Assembly: GCA_005784505.1 (NCBI GenBank)
Contig: VCAZ01000025.1
Coordinates: 2,604,501-2,668,500, forward strand
Source: Bagarius yarrelli
Taxonomy: Eukaryota > Chordata > Actinopteri > Siluriformes > Sisoridae
Length of the DNA: 64,000 bases
Reading direction: 5' to 3'
Every line of letters begins with the position of its first letter. Positions within the stretch are counted from its first letter, which is position 1. Below, piece by piece: positions 26,735 through 38,650 of the stretch. The position numbers and the translations under genes were made by a program. The notes under the pieces were generated by a model that saw only the letters and a program-made list of their open reading frames with translations, did no database searches and was not told the DNA's origin.

Positions 26735-26735
26735 A
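26678..26735. repeat. AT microsatellite directly after the neu3A stop codon
   Basis: A (TA)n run of nearly 60 bases starts within a few bases of the stop codon, so it would be in the 3' UTR. It is absent from copy B, which has an AATAAA signal at 36928-36933. Confidence 0.9.
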
Positions 26736-27934
26736 TATAGATTACTTATTAACACTTAGAGAACAATTTATAAACACTTATGACTGTCCAACACTCTCCT
26801 GCTGCAGAAAACAAACCCCAAAACCATGAACTTTTCAACATGTGGTGTGGACTGAGAGGAACTGGTACAAAATTTTACTTTGGTGATAAAAGCAAGTTCA
26901 CTTTATTTGGGTTCGACTGGAAACTTTTCGTTTGGCATCACATTCAGATGTAGATCTAGTTTCCTAATAAACAAGACAGCTGTCCGGGCTTGTTAAAGAG
27001 ATTTGAAACTATATCAGTGGATCATAATTACACTCTGGACATGTCCAAACAAATTTTAAGTAGTTGTCCTACATGCAGCATGTCTGCGTTTATATTGTAG
27101 TCATAGCTATTGCAAACATTAAATACACAATATGAAAGTGAAAATTGTTTCTCTTTTTCTGATAAAAAATTTAGGAATGAGTCGCAGAGAACAAAAACGT
27201 TACTTCCTGAACTGGTGCCAAATATCGAACAGAGAAAATGGAAGTTACTGCTGTGGGAGAAGCCATTGTGGGCCTTTTATCATATCTAATCAATGAATTG
27301 CGTCTCAGAACACGTAGACAAAATGCAGACGTGTCATCTTGCGTTGGGAATTTTGGTTCTTGTTTTATGTTCATGTTCTGAGTTTTGTTATGTTGTGGTT
27401 ACTTGTTCATGTCCTTTATCCAATAAGAAAAAGTGTGCATAATCTTCTGTCTTATCATTGGTTTATTTTGGTCATGTGTCCCTCAGGATTGTGTTCAGGT
27501 GATTCTTGATTAGTTGATTGTTTCCCCCCCCCCCCCCAACAATTAACTAAAAAAGTAACCCCTTAAGGAACCCATTAAGGAACATGTGACTAAAGTAACC
27601 CAATGACGAGACAAAACCGAAAACCAATAGAAACATAACACATGGACAGGGGAATCATGTGACCAGACAAGTAAACAAAGGACATGAACGAGAAACCACA
27701 ATATAACAAATCTCAAGATATGATCATGACATTAACATAAGAAACCAAAACTTTTATCCCTATTGGATAAAAAGTTTATCCTACTTAATCGTGCGCAGAA
27801 TTTTTATAATTTGATTAAGTTTTAGAATTTGACGTTTCTATCTTTCACCGAAAAAAATCTGATTACAAATGTATTTCAAACAGATTTATTTATGAAAAAA
27901 TATCTTCTCATAAAAAGATCAAATTATCTTTTTA
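26736..27934. other. Intergenic region, neu3A to wdr73 (convergent 3' ends)
   Basis: No gene is seen. The first 600 bases are unremarkable AT-rich sequence. From about 27340 it holds two inverted copies of an LTR-like element, described separately. Confidence 0.6.
27340..27735. mobile_element. Two inverted copies of an LTR-like element around a poly-C tract
   Basis: The left arm (27340-27540, plus) and right arm (27541-27735, minus) share motifs such as TTGGTTTATTTTGGTCATGTG and GTTCATGTCCTTT in opposite orientation. They meet near a C13 run at 27525-27538. A third relative, plus strand, is at 57760-58150, where a TATA-like TATTTATACCCC and AATAAA are visible. LTR identity is inferred from those signals. 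Confidence 0.5.
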
Positions 27935-30900
27935 TCATTTCTCTATACTCTGATGATCTACCCAGTCCCAAACATGTATAGATCCATCGGAAGCTGCAGA
28001 CAGCAAGGTTCTTGGTCGCCATGGATGCCACACATGAGTAGTCACCGTAAGTGATGTATCCACCTCTTCACATGAAAAGTCGTGACCACGGTGCACAAAA
28101 ACAGGCTGGGGCATCTGAGAATCTGTGCTCCAGCTGCTTGTGTTAAAAATCTGCACTGCTCCACCAAATCCTTTAATGAAAGACATCCACGAGATCAGTC
28201 CTTTTCTCCAAACAACACCAACAACTTCAAATTAACAGACAGGATAAGAGAGCATGACCTACCCGATACGGAAAGATGGTTATCCAGAGCAGGAGCCCAT
28301 GTGATCGTCAGAAACTCATCGGTTAGATCATTTTGCTGCAGATGAAGTCGCGTTCGGCTGATTGGCATGCTTGGATTCCGGAGATCGGATATGATAACCT
28401 GACCAGAGGAGGAAAGTCTTGCTACGGAGCATGAGGCAGGCTCACACTGTGGCTCGACTGTCCTCAGTCCAAAAGTCCAGTGTGAACTAGTCGTACTCTC
28501 TGAGAGCGAATAGTGATTGATTTTTGGATCTCTTGAGTCGCCTATATACAGGCTGCCGTTCGTCGAGCAAATGGCAAACGTACTGGCGTCCACAAACTGT
28601 AGACCGCTGACTGCATCCGAGGAGTCGGTTTCTGTAACAAACAAAATAGAATTTTAGTTTAAAACTCAAAGCAAATTCTACACATACATCGATATGGAGA
28701 AACAAATCAAATGAGTGAATTGTGAGACAGTAAACATTTGATGCTTAAGCAATTAATATACTAGAAGAAGAAGTCTTATGTCGACCTTTGGAGTGACATC
28801 AAAATGTCTGCACTACAAAGATTTTGTAAAGCAAAATCATGTTGTTTTTTTTTCTGTGTTTTGTTTAGGGCTTAAAAGTGCAACCATAGATTTAAGAAAA
28901 GTCATGCAAATGACTGAATCCATTGCATGAACTTAATTAGTTGAAAACTCCATATTCAGCTGATCCTTTTAAGGAGTCGCTGCAAAAAAAAACGACACAC
29001 TTCTCTTAGAAATCTGGTAGAATGCAGCCAATCAGGGCAAATATCAAAATCCGAAAAGAATTTCCAGTTTTACGTGCCATACTCCTGAAAAGGGTGTCGT
29101 CTGAGGCGGAGACTAGAAGCGATTGGTTTGTTTGGTAGTGGTACTTGATGTTACCACTTTAACTGAACTATAATGAAAGAAGACCTTTCATTAGGATTTG
29201 ATGTGGGAAACAAACATCAATAAATAAATTTGTCTTTAACAAATTCTATGTATCTTTTGCCTTATTATCATTAAGTTAATTGTTCAGACCACAAATGTCA
29301 AATCGATGGTAAAATCTTTTCTTTTTTGGCCCAAGCTTTGTCTTTAGCGCTGTAGCTAATCAGTAGCTTCAGAATTGTGAGATTTTGTGATCGCAGGAAT
29401 TAATGCAAAATGTTGCCTTTTTTCAGATTTTTCACAGATTTGGGTAAATTTCTGCCGTGCATTTGGAATCTAAAAAATAATTAATGATACACAAGTGTTT
29501 AATTCTTGCAAAATTTTGAGAAGAGGGACAGAAAAATCAAAACATTTTCGCTGCAACAAATTACCCCAAACATCCACAAAAATTCCAGAGGGGCTGCTTT
29601 GTCTTTGGCCCAATGAGCTCTGGTCTAAATCAGGGGTCACCAGACTCTGCGGCTCTGCAAAGTTTAGCTTTAACTAGCCTTAACACACCTGCCTGTAATG
29701 TGAAGTATACTTAGCAAGACATTAATTAACTAGTTCAGGTTTGTTTAATTGGGTTGGAGCTAAACTCTTTGGAGTTTAAGTTTGGTGACCCTCTGGTCTA
29801 AATATTTGATAGAATTTTATTGGATAAACTGCAACAGAGTATCTGCTACAGGACCCGAGCTGGTTTGTGTTTACAAGATTAGAGTTTGTTGACTATTGCT
29901 ATAATTGCCTGTTAGAATCCTTTTGCGGGGTCCACATCTGGACTTGCCGGATGACAACCACTGGCTTAGACAGAAAGTAAAAAGATAAAAGAAAAGAAGA
30001 CACGTTTTGTCTTTACCTACTGCATAAAGCATTTTCCCTGTGGCGATATCAGTGTGCTGGACGTCCCGGACTGTAGAGCCGTGAAGAACAGAAGCGTCCT
30101 CTGTGAAACCAGAAGCGAGTTTTCTGCCTGTGGCTGATGTGTGACTGCAGTTTATAACTCCTGTCCTCTTTAGTATATCTGAATGCCAAAAGTGATAAAG
30201 TCTTAGCATGATTTGTCAAACATACAGAAAGCTCCAGAATGACTGGCAACGTCGGTGAAGAGTGTAATGAATCTATCTTTCTTAAGAAATGTAAAGAAAG
30301 TGCTGGAATAATCAGGTTGGATACCGTTCTCATCCTCTGCCAGGTCCCAAACCTGCAGTGTGGAACTATGGCGTCCGCTAGTCACCACACATCTGCGAAT
30401 AAAGGTCACGTTTGAAAAGAATTGCCTCTGGAACGCATCGCGTTAATAACTATATTATTCTTATTTTGTGAAAAAGGCGTCTAAGGTATCATTAAGACAT
30501 ATTTCTTATTATTACAGCTATATGAAATCTATATACAGACAAAAAGTAGGAGAATTGCACATTTTTACATCCCATCAGAGGGCTTGGAACAAAACCTTTT
30601 TGATATAATCCTTTTACAGATCAGAGCCCATATTCACAAAACATCTTAAGGCTAAAAGTAGCTCATAACTTGCCAATTTCGGTAAAAAAATAATGGATGG
30701 GTCAGTCCTACATTTTGGACTCATAATTTTGGTCTATCCCTTTTTTTATAAACCGTTTTAGCGCTAAAATTAGCTGTAAATCTGTAAATGTTAGGAGTAG
30801 TGAAGAGGACCGAGCCACAAACTATCTGCCTAGGAAGGTAAACAGTTTGAAACATTTAATGATAATGAGCTTTTATGTAGCTTTTACTTAATCACGAGGG

Positions 30901-32637
30901 TATTATGACTGTTATAGAACTTGGAGATATAAACACTCATGTGCTTTGAGATTTTTTGTTCTAGTCCAACATCAGAAACTATTAACAAAGTTTTATAGAC
31001 TAATGTTATTCTGTTGGACAGTGGTAGTCCCTGGCTGCTGGAGATACTGATGTAGATTGTCAGCTGCCGAGGACAGCTGGAGATGCAGCCAGAGGTTCTG
31101 CTGAAAGATGCTGATGCTGCATTTACAGCATTTGGCAGACGCCCTTATTCCAATTTAACTCTTTTATCCGACTGAGCAATTAGGGGTTAAGGGCCCAATA
31201 GTGGCAACTTGATGGTGCTGGGAAATGAACCCCAATCTTTCAATTAGCAGTCCAACAGCTTAACCACTGCACCATCACTTCCCACTACTTAGGCTGCTAT
31301 ATGTTAGAAATACTCCTCAACATTGTTGTTCATCTGCAGGTTTATTTTATTCTTTTTAAGTAAATCCCAGAAACATTTGATTTTTACATTTTTTTTAGAT
31401 AACGTGCTATCTAGAATGACAGTCATGTCCATGAGACTAATTTGGGATTCATGTGAGATTATAGTCTGATCCTTTTAAAGGAATATTAAGGAATTAGTGA
31501 GAGTCGTCCTACCGTTTACCGAAGATGTGTCTCAGGCACTCGACCGGCTCATCACTGAACCCACCGTGCTGCACTTTAAAATCCCGTTCCGGACAGAGGC
31601 CCTGTGGACATTTCAGATGAAGTGAATAATCTGTGGCTTTGTGCTTTTAATAAGGGATGTTGTGCGCACAGACGTGTTTCCAGTTAATAACTCACCTGGT
31701 TTCCTTTTGCATACAGTTTTAAAGGCAAAAGCAGCTCTAGAATTTCATTCCTCTCAGACGAGTAACCTGCAACACATATACCTGCAGCAGAAAAGTATTA
31801 CGATCAGGCTGGGAATCGGACTGACCAGAAAATAACAGAAGACATTTTAATGTTCACTTAATAAAAACATTTGATTATTTTGTTTATTTTATTAAAAAAT
31901 ACATAAATTTAACATAATCAGCAATTTTTTTTACTTTTTTCTCCAGTCCACTCAATTGTTTTTGTTGGATGTTCTAGCTGAAATACATGCAGGTCTTTGT
32001 AGCTGTAGGAGAGACAACAGATAAAAAGACATCGTCAGACATCATCAGATATAAAGACATCATCAGACAGGAAATCATCACATATAAAGACATCATCAGA
32101 TATAGACATCATCAGACTTGACATCATTAAATATAAAGACATTATTAGATATAAAGACATCATCAGACATGAAATCGTCAAATATAAAGACAGCATCAGA
32201 TATAGACATCACCAAACATACAAACATCATCAAACATGACATCATCAAATATAAAGACATCATCAGACAAAAAATCATCAAATATAAAGACATCATTAAA
32301 TATAAAGACATCATCAGATATAAAGACATCATCAGACATAAATTCATCAAATATAAAGACATTAACTATATAGACATGACCAGACATAAAGACATTATCA
32401 GATATAAAGACATCATTAGACATCATCATTGAGTGTAAACGAGTGAATGAAATGAATTTATTTCCCTTGTATGTCCTGACCCTAGACATTTAACTATAGC
32501 TTTTATTTATGACTATTAAACTAAACTGTCTCATTAAAAGATCACAGAAAGACTAAAAGTTCACAGACTTACAGAGTTAATGACTGCATGAACCAGTCGT
32601 CAGCTTCATCTGATGACATAATGGAGTTATTATTCAT
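27935..32637 (-). CDS. wdr73: WD repeat-containing protein 73, 8 coding exons
   Basis: A WD40 beta-propeller protein. In human, WDR73 loss causes Galloway-Mowat syndrome, and the protein is linked to microtubules and to the Integrator complex. Coding exons, 5' to 3': 32573-32637, 31935-32002, 31696-31766, 31513-31601, 30325-30392, 30017-30178, 28263-28631, 27935-28170. Phases agree and total 1128 nt, 375 residues plus stop; human is 378. Identifying stretches: ADDWFMQSL at the N-terminus, [64 protein letters not shown], and the near-identical C-terminus [15 protein letters not shown] with IHVWDWVD. It lies antisense between two sialidase genes. Human WDR73 is on 15q25, away from NEU3, so this placement differs from mammals. 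Intron 1 contains an 18-bp-unit minisatellite. Confidence 0.94.
30610..30795. mobile_element. Probable MITE fragment in the wdr73 intron
   Basis: Starts with a CAGAGCCCATATTCACAAAAC-like end and contains TCTTAAGGCTAAAAGTAGC, with a partly complementary TAGCGCTAAAATTAGCTG further on. This looks like a small inverted-repeat DNA element. The family is not identified. Confidence 0.35.
31115..31290 (-). mobile_element. tRNA-derived SINE (type 1), minus orientation
   Basis: Shows the shared V-SINE-like tail in reverse (CATTTGGCAGACGCCC) and a B-box-like GGGAAATGAACCCC region. It lies in a wdr73 intron. Confidence 0.8.
32028..32425. repeat. Minisatellite in wdr73 intron 1
   Basis: About 400 bases of imperfect tandem units near ATATAAAGACATCATCAG (18 bp), with variants such as GACATGAAATC. 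It fills most of the 570-base first intron and has open frames on both strands that are artefacts of the repeat. Confidence 0.92.
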
Positions 32638-32728
32638 TTTATTTCTGGTGTGTGTGTGTGTGTGTCTCTGTCTCTCGCTTTCAAATAAATATAATAAACA
32701 AACAATCAATGTTTCTCCTCAAGACGTG

Positions 32729-32783
32729 AAGTGCACTACGTATAGTGAATAGGCTACTATTATATACCCTACATAGTGCACTT
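32729..32783. repeat. Short inverted repeat upstream of wdr73
   Basis: AAGTGCACTACGTA and TACATAGTGCACTT form arms with a 27-base spacer about 100 bases upstream of the wdr73 start codon. Similar TAGTGCACTA palindromes are common in fish dispersed repeats, so this may be a MITE end rather than a regulatory hairpin. Confidence 0.5.
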
Positions 32784-33334
32784 ATAGAACTAAACTATGT
32801 ATACACTACATACATTAGAGCAGCATCAGGGTGATACCCGGAAGCTCTTCTTCGGTGCCTCATATTTGAGGCTCGTATGCTGTATTCTGCCACCTGCTGC
32901 ACACACATAAAAACACTACTTAGGCTTTCTGCGTTTCACGGATATTTCACGGGTGATTAAGGTAACCTTTAACCGCCATTTTGTTGTTTTATATTGTTTA
33001 ACATAAGATTTAAGTATTTAAATAATATGACAAAGCCACGTGCACTACACAATTAACACTGTAACCTAATGTGGGGTAATTGAGGTTACAAATTAGTTCC
33101 CAATAATCAATTGCTTGTATTAAAATGTGCAATGTTGTAAAGTGTCCACATTTCCAGCATCCGTCTAAAAGTCACATTTTCTGTATTTACACATATCTTT
33201 ATTCAGGGCCGGCTCTGAGCATGGGCAGGAGCCCACCCAAACCTGTCTTACCCACTCAATCAAAATTCGGTAAAGATATTTGTGATTATACTGACTTAAT
33301 AGAATGTCTTCTTAACCAAAACCTAAACCGAAAA

Positions 33335-33640
33335 TTAGGAAGTGATTTCCATACACGTCCTGCAGACCTACCAAAAACAGCTTTGTTCAGAATCAAGTGG
33401 TATAAATGACCTTTCTTGGCAACACTTTTTATCCAGACAAACTTACATTTAGCTCATTTATACAACTGAACAATTGGGGGTTAAGGGCCTTGCTTAGTGG
33501 GAACGGGAATCAAACCCACAACCTTCAGGTTAGCAGTCCAACACCTTAACCACCATGCTACCACTTCCCCTATATTTTACTGAGAAAAGAACACCACCTG
33601 ATCATGACTTCCCTTTTCTATTTATGAGCAAGAAATAGCA
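33335..33640 (+). pseudogene. Broken neu3 first coding exon, interrupted by a SINE
   Basis: Bases 33335-33417 match neu3B exon 1 (GGAAGTGAT, then CCAAAAACAGCTTTGTTCAG, then AAGTGGTATAAAT). The match then skips about 45 bases, including the YRIP-encoding segment, to GACCTTTCTTG. A minus-oriented SINE follows (33424-33567). Similarity resumes with GAGAAAAGAACACC and GATCATGAC up to about 33640. The frame is closed by a TGA directly after the deletion. No second exon was recognised before neu3B. This is a third, dead member of the sialidase tandem cluster. Confidence 0.75.
33424..33567 (-). mobile_element. SINE (type 1) inserted in the neu3 pseudo-exon
   Basis: Reverse-oriented copy with ACAACTGAACAATTGGGGG, a GGGAATCAAACCC B-box-like block and a CACCTTAACCAC end. 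It splits the two halves of the neu3 exon relic. Confidence 0.75.
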
Positions 33641-35170
33641 TTTGTGGAGATTTAGTATTAGCAGCTTTATTTACATTCCTTATTATCGAATGATGCGGCA
33701 GTGAAGACTCTCGTGTTCTCGTGTCTTTGTCCTCCTGCTGTTTTTGTGTTGTGAAAGTTTTGACACAGTTTTCCACTAGGGATTAATAACATATTCTACT
33801 TTACTAGTCTATTAACGGTGATGGCATATCACAAAGTAAATCTAAAACTGCTTCAAACTGTGAGCTGGACTGTAGAATGCTGGATAATTGTGTGTTTTCA
33901 GCTCTTTTTTGTTGATTACTTGCCAGTCATGGCATCTCATCATATACAATACTGTGATGATAGAGGCGGTCATATGAGCAAAGTTTTTACTTTCCTTTGA
34001 ACCTTCTAATGTAACCAGTAAAAAGATCCAGAGCTAAGAAACCGGTAAAGAAACTGATAATCAAAACCCCAAAACTCTAATACATTAATAAATGTCTAAA
34101 AAAATTGCACAAACAACAAAAAGCATATGTAAACGTATATTGGTGGTGCGCGACTCTTACATACACTGCGGTAATATCGGCGAGCTCCAGCAACAAATCA
34201 TCAGACAAATAATTATTTACATTTTAAAAACAGATAAAATCAGATACAGTAAATATATTAAGCCAAATTAAAATACATTTATTTAATCTTGATATAATTA
34301 AATCCCTCTACAAATTCACATCTGTCGAAATAATTGCGCCAAAGTACAATATTTATTCCATGATGGAATTTACAGTTAAAATTGTTTGAACTATTTTATA
34401 TACATTTATAATAAAATTTTCTAAACGTACAATTAAATAACTTACATTTACTGTAATTCCATTTTAATTAAGACTTTTTAAAATGGTCATTTCACATTTT
34501 TTTGTGTTTCTGCAGTGTAAATAATACAGTGAATGTATCAACCTTTCTAAAGTTGGTCTAGAGTTTATAATGGCATTTTCCGGCAACTTTTATTTATTTT
34601 TATTATTTTGACCTCTTCGTGTTTGTGTACAATAACGAAACTCCACCCCCCCCCCCTTTTCTACGCCTCCGCCAAAAGGTTTTACCGTAAAACTTCGTGT
34701 AGACGCTCTTCTTTATCAAAACCGAAACTTGGAGCTGGAAATCTCACCACGGGGCAGTTTGAAAGTGCAACAGAAGCAAAGAAAAACCCCAAATCTATGA
34801 CAAGGTAAAAAAAAAAAAAAAGATCACTTTTATGAGTTCTCTTCTATAAGTACCTAATACAAATCTTACTTACAGTGAGGTAAATACGGTAATTTTACAG
34901 CAATAACCCAGGTTATAGAGCGACAGGAGTGACGTCATAGTCACCAGTGTAAGAATGTAACAAAACCAACATTCACATGATGTTTGTTTCTGTCAGTGGT
35001 GTTTTAATGTGTGCTGTTTGCATCTGAATCAACCAGAACTTTTGTAGCTTTTGTTAGATTTATTACACTTTTATGTAAACACATTACGTACACAAGACTA
35101 TGTTATATTAGAAATAAATAAAATTAGACATGACTTTATATTACAAATAAATAAGATTACTTTTATAAGA
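33641..35170. other. Upstream region of neu3B
   Basis: No protein-coding gene is seen. A GC-richer stretch at about 34610-34805 ends in ATGACAAG followed by GTAAAAAAA, a possible donor of a non-coding leader exon for neu3B, in the position expected from copy A. The rest is AT-rich and featureless. Confidence 0.4.
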
Positions 35171-35176
35171 GATAAT

Positions 35177-35368
35177 ATATGTGGGAAGTGGTGGCTTAGT
35201 GGTTATGGTGTTGGACTGAAACCAGAAAGACTGGGGTTCAATTTCCAGCACTGCCAAGCCACCACTGTGGGCCCCTAAGCAAGGCCCTTAACCCCAAATT
35301 GCTCAGTTACATAAAAAGAGATAAATGTATGTCGCTCTCGATAAGGACGTCTGCCAAATTCTGTGAAT
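35177..35368 (+). mobile_element. SINE (type 1), plus orientation
   Basis: Nearly full-length copy from GTGGCTTAGTGGTTATGG through GGGTTCAATTTCC to the tail GTCGCTCTCGATAAGGACG. It sits about 240 bases upstream of the neu3B start. Confidence 0.85.
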
Positions 35369-35604
35369 AAATAAGATTGGACAGGAATTTATATCAAAAA
35401 TAAATAAGATTAGACAAGAATTTATATAGGAAATAAATTTCAGTATCCACAGATGTGTATGTAAAGTTCTGGGATTTGCTTGAAATCTAAAGTAAATAGC
35501 CTATATTATGCATATAAATAATTTTATAAAAATGTGTTCTTCAGGAGTATGAAACTAACTTCATCTGATTTTTTTTCTGTGTTTCTAGATTAAAAAATTG
35601 AGAA

Positions 35605-36853
35605 ATGGCAAACAGGACATCAGGAAGTGATTCCCATTCACCTCAAACAGACCCACCAAAAACAACTTTGTTCAGCATGGATTCAAGTGGTATAAATTAC
35701 AGAATCCCAGCTCTTATCTATATCAACGACACTCAGACCTTTCTTGCTTTTGCTGAAAAAAGAACCTCCTCACATGATCATGACGCAACTCTGCTCTTCA
35801 TGAGGACGGGAACACGAAAGAACGGGTCCATTCAGGTAATTTTAGTGAAAAATCCTGCTTATGTGTGTTTAAAACATTTGGAAAATTGTCACAAAAATGC
35901 TTATTTCTGTGCAGTGGTCACCTGTTCAGGAGCTTCCGGCAGCTTCTTTGCCTGGACATCGCACTATGAACCCATGTCCAGTCTTTGAAGAAAAATCTAA
36001 GACTCTCTTTCTGTTCTTTATCTGTGTCGAGGGTAATACCACTGAACATCTCCAGATTCGCACCGGTAGAAACAAGGCTCGGTTGTGTTACGTAACGAGT
36101 TGTGATAGCGGGCAAAATTGGAGCAGTGCAGTAGACTTGACAAAAAGTTTGATTGGACAAGAGATTGAAAATTGGGCTACGTTTGCTGTTGGACCTGGGC
36201 ATGGCCTCCAGATGAAGAGTGGCAGACTCATCATCCCCGCTTATGCTTATTACATAAGAAAGCATAATGATAGTCACGCATCACATACAGCATCCTATGC
36301 TTTTGCATTCTATAGTGATGACTGTGGGACCACATGGCAGTTTGGAGAAAGAGTAAACACCGAATCCTGCGAGTGTGAAATGGCAGAGATCGTTGATCGA
36401 GAGAACAAGAGTCACTTGTACTGCAATGCAAGAAGCACTGAAGGTCATAGAGTTGAGGTTTTGAGCAAGACCAGTGGAGCGACTTTTGATCCACCTCAAT
36501 TTCCAAAGAACCTGGTAGAATGTGGTCATGGCTGCCAAGGTAGCGTGCTGAGCATTGGTGCACCTAAGAACCAAAAGAACCTCACATCAGACACTGAGAA
36601 CTGGCTTCTTTATTGTCATCCAACTGATAAAATGAAGAGAAAAGATCTTGGGGTTTATCTGAATAAATCTCCTCTAAGTGTCTCTGGTTGGAGTAAACCA
36701 TGGATCATCCATCAGGGCCCCAGTGGTTACTCCGATCTCACTGTGTGCGAGCAGCCCGATCGCTTCGCCTGCCTCATGGAGTGTGGAAAGAAGAGTGAAC
36801 TTGAAGAAATAGCTTTTGTAGAGTTTTCACTCAGTGATATAAACAAGCAATAG
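35605..36853 (+). CDS. neu3: Sialidase-3-like (membrane ganglioside sialidase), tandem copy B
   Basis: Same family and structure as copy A: exons 35605-35835 and 35915-36853, 389 residues. The first exon is exactly 231 bases in both copies and both introns interrupt the frame after GSIQ. Retained features: YRIP, the SSHDHDA acidic loop, Asp-boxes SCDSGQNW and SDDCGTTW with a degenerate SKTSGATF, ECEMAEI, CNARS, the HPTDKMKRKDLG Arg, GYSDLTV and CLMECG, so it should be active. The loop before SDDCGTTW differs: a hydrophilic, His-rich RKHNDSHASHTASY replaces the hydrophobic loop of copy A, which resembles human NEU3 more. A polyadenylation signal lies at 36928-36933. The copies probably arose by tandem duplication, with later gene conversion of the 3' end. 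Confidence 0.92.
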
Positions 36854-36927
36854 CTACATTGACACGCATGGTATTATTAAAAACGTTGCATATGAAGAAG
36901 TTAGAATACTGAAATGTATATTTTATT

Positions 36928-36933
36928 AATAAA
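36928..36933 (+). terminator. Polyadenylation signal of neu3B
   Basis: AATAAA lies 75 bases after the neu3B stop codon. It is the first such hexamer after the gene, on the coding strand. Confidence 0.6.
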
Positions 36934-37129
36934 ACATTGATGCATGTGAAAAAAAAAATTACATTCTTAAATTAATTCTTTCCTACTATTATAATAATAA
37001 TAATAGATTTCAATAAAAAAAAGCTTTTGTAGCTTTTTTGTCAAACCAATTTAGACTTTTTTCCTTTTTTATTAAAATGTATTATTATTATTATCATTAA
37101 TAAATAATACTATTAATATTAATCATTTA

Positions 37130-37313
37130 CACAGCATTTGGCAGACGCCCTTATCCAGAGCGACCTACATTTATCTCCTATTTATACAACTGAGCAATTG
37201 GGGGTAAAGGGCCTTGCTCAGGGGCCCACAGAGGTGGCTTGTTGGTACAGGGAATTGAACCCCAATCTTTCTGGTATCAGTCCAACACCTTAACCACTAA
37301 GCCACCACAGCCC
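37130..37313 (-). mobile_element. SINE (type 1), minus orientation
   Basis: Reads CATTTGGCAGACGCCCTTA at its left end and CACCTTAACCACTAAGCCAC at its right end, a near-complete reversed copy. A type 2 SINE follows directly. Confidence 0.85.
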
Positions 37314-37324
37314 CAAAAATGCCT

Positions 37325-37542
37325 TTTTACTTTTTACAGCACAGTGAAATTCTCTCTTTACATATCCTATCTTAGTAAGTTGGGGTTCAGCTATGATGCA
37401 GCGCCCCTGAAGAAGGAGGGGTTAAGGGTCTTGCTCAAGGACCCAACAGTGGCTTGCTGGCGGTGGTGGGGCTTGAACCCAGGTCTTCCTAGTCTTCAGA
37501 TCAACAACTCAGCACTTTAACCATTTGAGCCACCACTGCCCG
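37325..37542 (-). mobile_element. SINE (type 2), minus orientation
   Basis: Contains TTTACAGCACAGTGAAATTC at the left, GGGTCTTGCTCAAGGACCC in the middle and TTAACCATTTGAGCCACCAC at the right. This family has the GGTTCAAGCCCC B-box and the CTTACTAAGATGGGATATG tail. Confidence 0.8.
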
Positions 37543-38650
37543 GTAAATACATATTATTCATAATTTTTTGTACTATTGAAAGAAAAGACAAACTACTATT
37601 TGTTCTGTAATTAACAAGTGTTTTTTTAATCCTTCGTAGCTAACATAATATATATACATTTATACATTTCCACAAATACATTTTTTTAAAATTAAACATA
37701 GAAATCAGTCACTCTTTGTCTTCCCCTCGACCCACTTCCCTAAATGTGAAAAAAACCCCACTTTTTAATATCCTGCCCCTCATTGTTTTCTGACCGCTCA
37801 GCATTTAATCACTTCTCACATCTAAACACACTTGTTTGTGCTTTGTAATCTCTTTGCTGATGTTCATGTCTCTTCTGCTGGCGCCTCAGGAAGGCTGGGG
37901 ACTCGTGTTTATCAGGTTCCCCAGTACAGAAAACACGTCATGTACCTAGAGATTCTAAAGGAACGCTCGATTTAATATGTTTTTTTTTTTTTAATTAAAC
38001 CTCTAAAAAAAAATAAGCAAAAAGCTCCCGTTTAGATGATTTTGATTGATACTGAAGTCTTTTAACATGTAATGGAACCGACATTAAGAAAAATTTAGTA
38101 AATAAAGCACAGCTTATTAGTGTTATTATTTTGTGTCCTCATATTTAATGCAGGAATAGAATGGAACAAACTTCTGTAAATATATTTAACTGAAAATATT
38201 TTAAACAATTTGGCAACGTGTACTAGAATACTGACATTGTGTCGGAAAATCATTCTAAACTAAATGAAACTAATAGCCCAAAATGTTGGAGGTAAATTAT
38301 AGCAATCATTTATGAACATATTATTTTACTAAAAATAAAAATAACAACCAATTTTGTCATGAAATGGAGGTTGAGACAGATTGCAGTTGCAGTAAAACAT
38401 CTATAATAAAAGTTCTGGTTAATTAACCCAGAAGCACTAGAGCAAGAAAAGTTAACAAAATATGTGCACCAGAACACCAGAATGACTACTGTAGTGAAAA
38501 ACAGGCTTTTTGATGTCACAAACATGATAGAGACAAACACTTAATGCATGTCTTACAGTGATGCCCTATTAGTGTGGAAAAAATCTTCCCTTGTCTTTTC
38601 TTCTTGTTTCAGGGGTTGATTTTCAATCATGCAGTTTTTTTTTATATTTG

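Noticed and set aside
32096..32489. Open frames on both strands with repeated DIIRYKD or YLMMSL units
   Set aside because: Artefacts of the 18-bp minisatellite in wdr73 intron 1; the unit length is a multiple of three.
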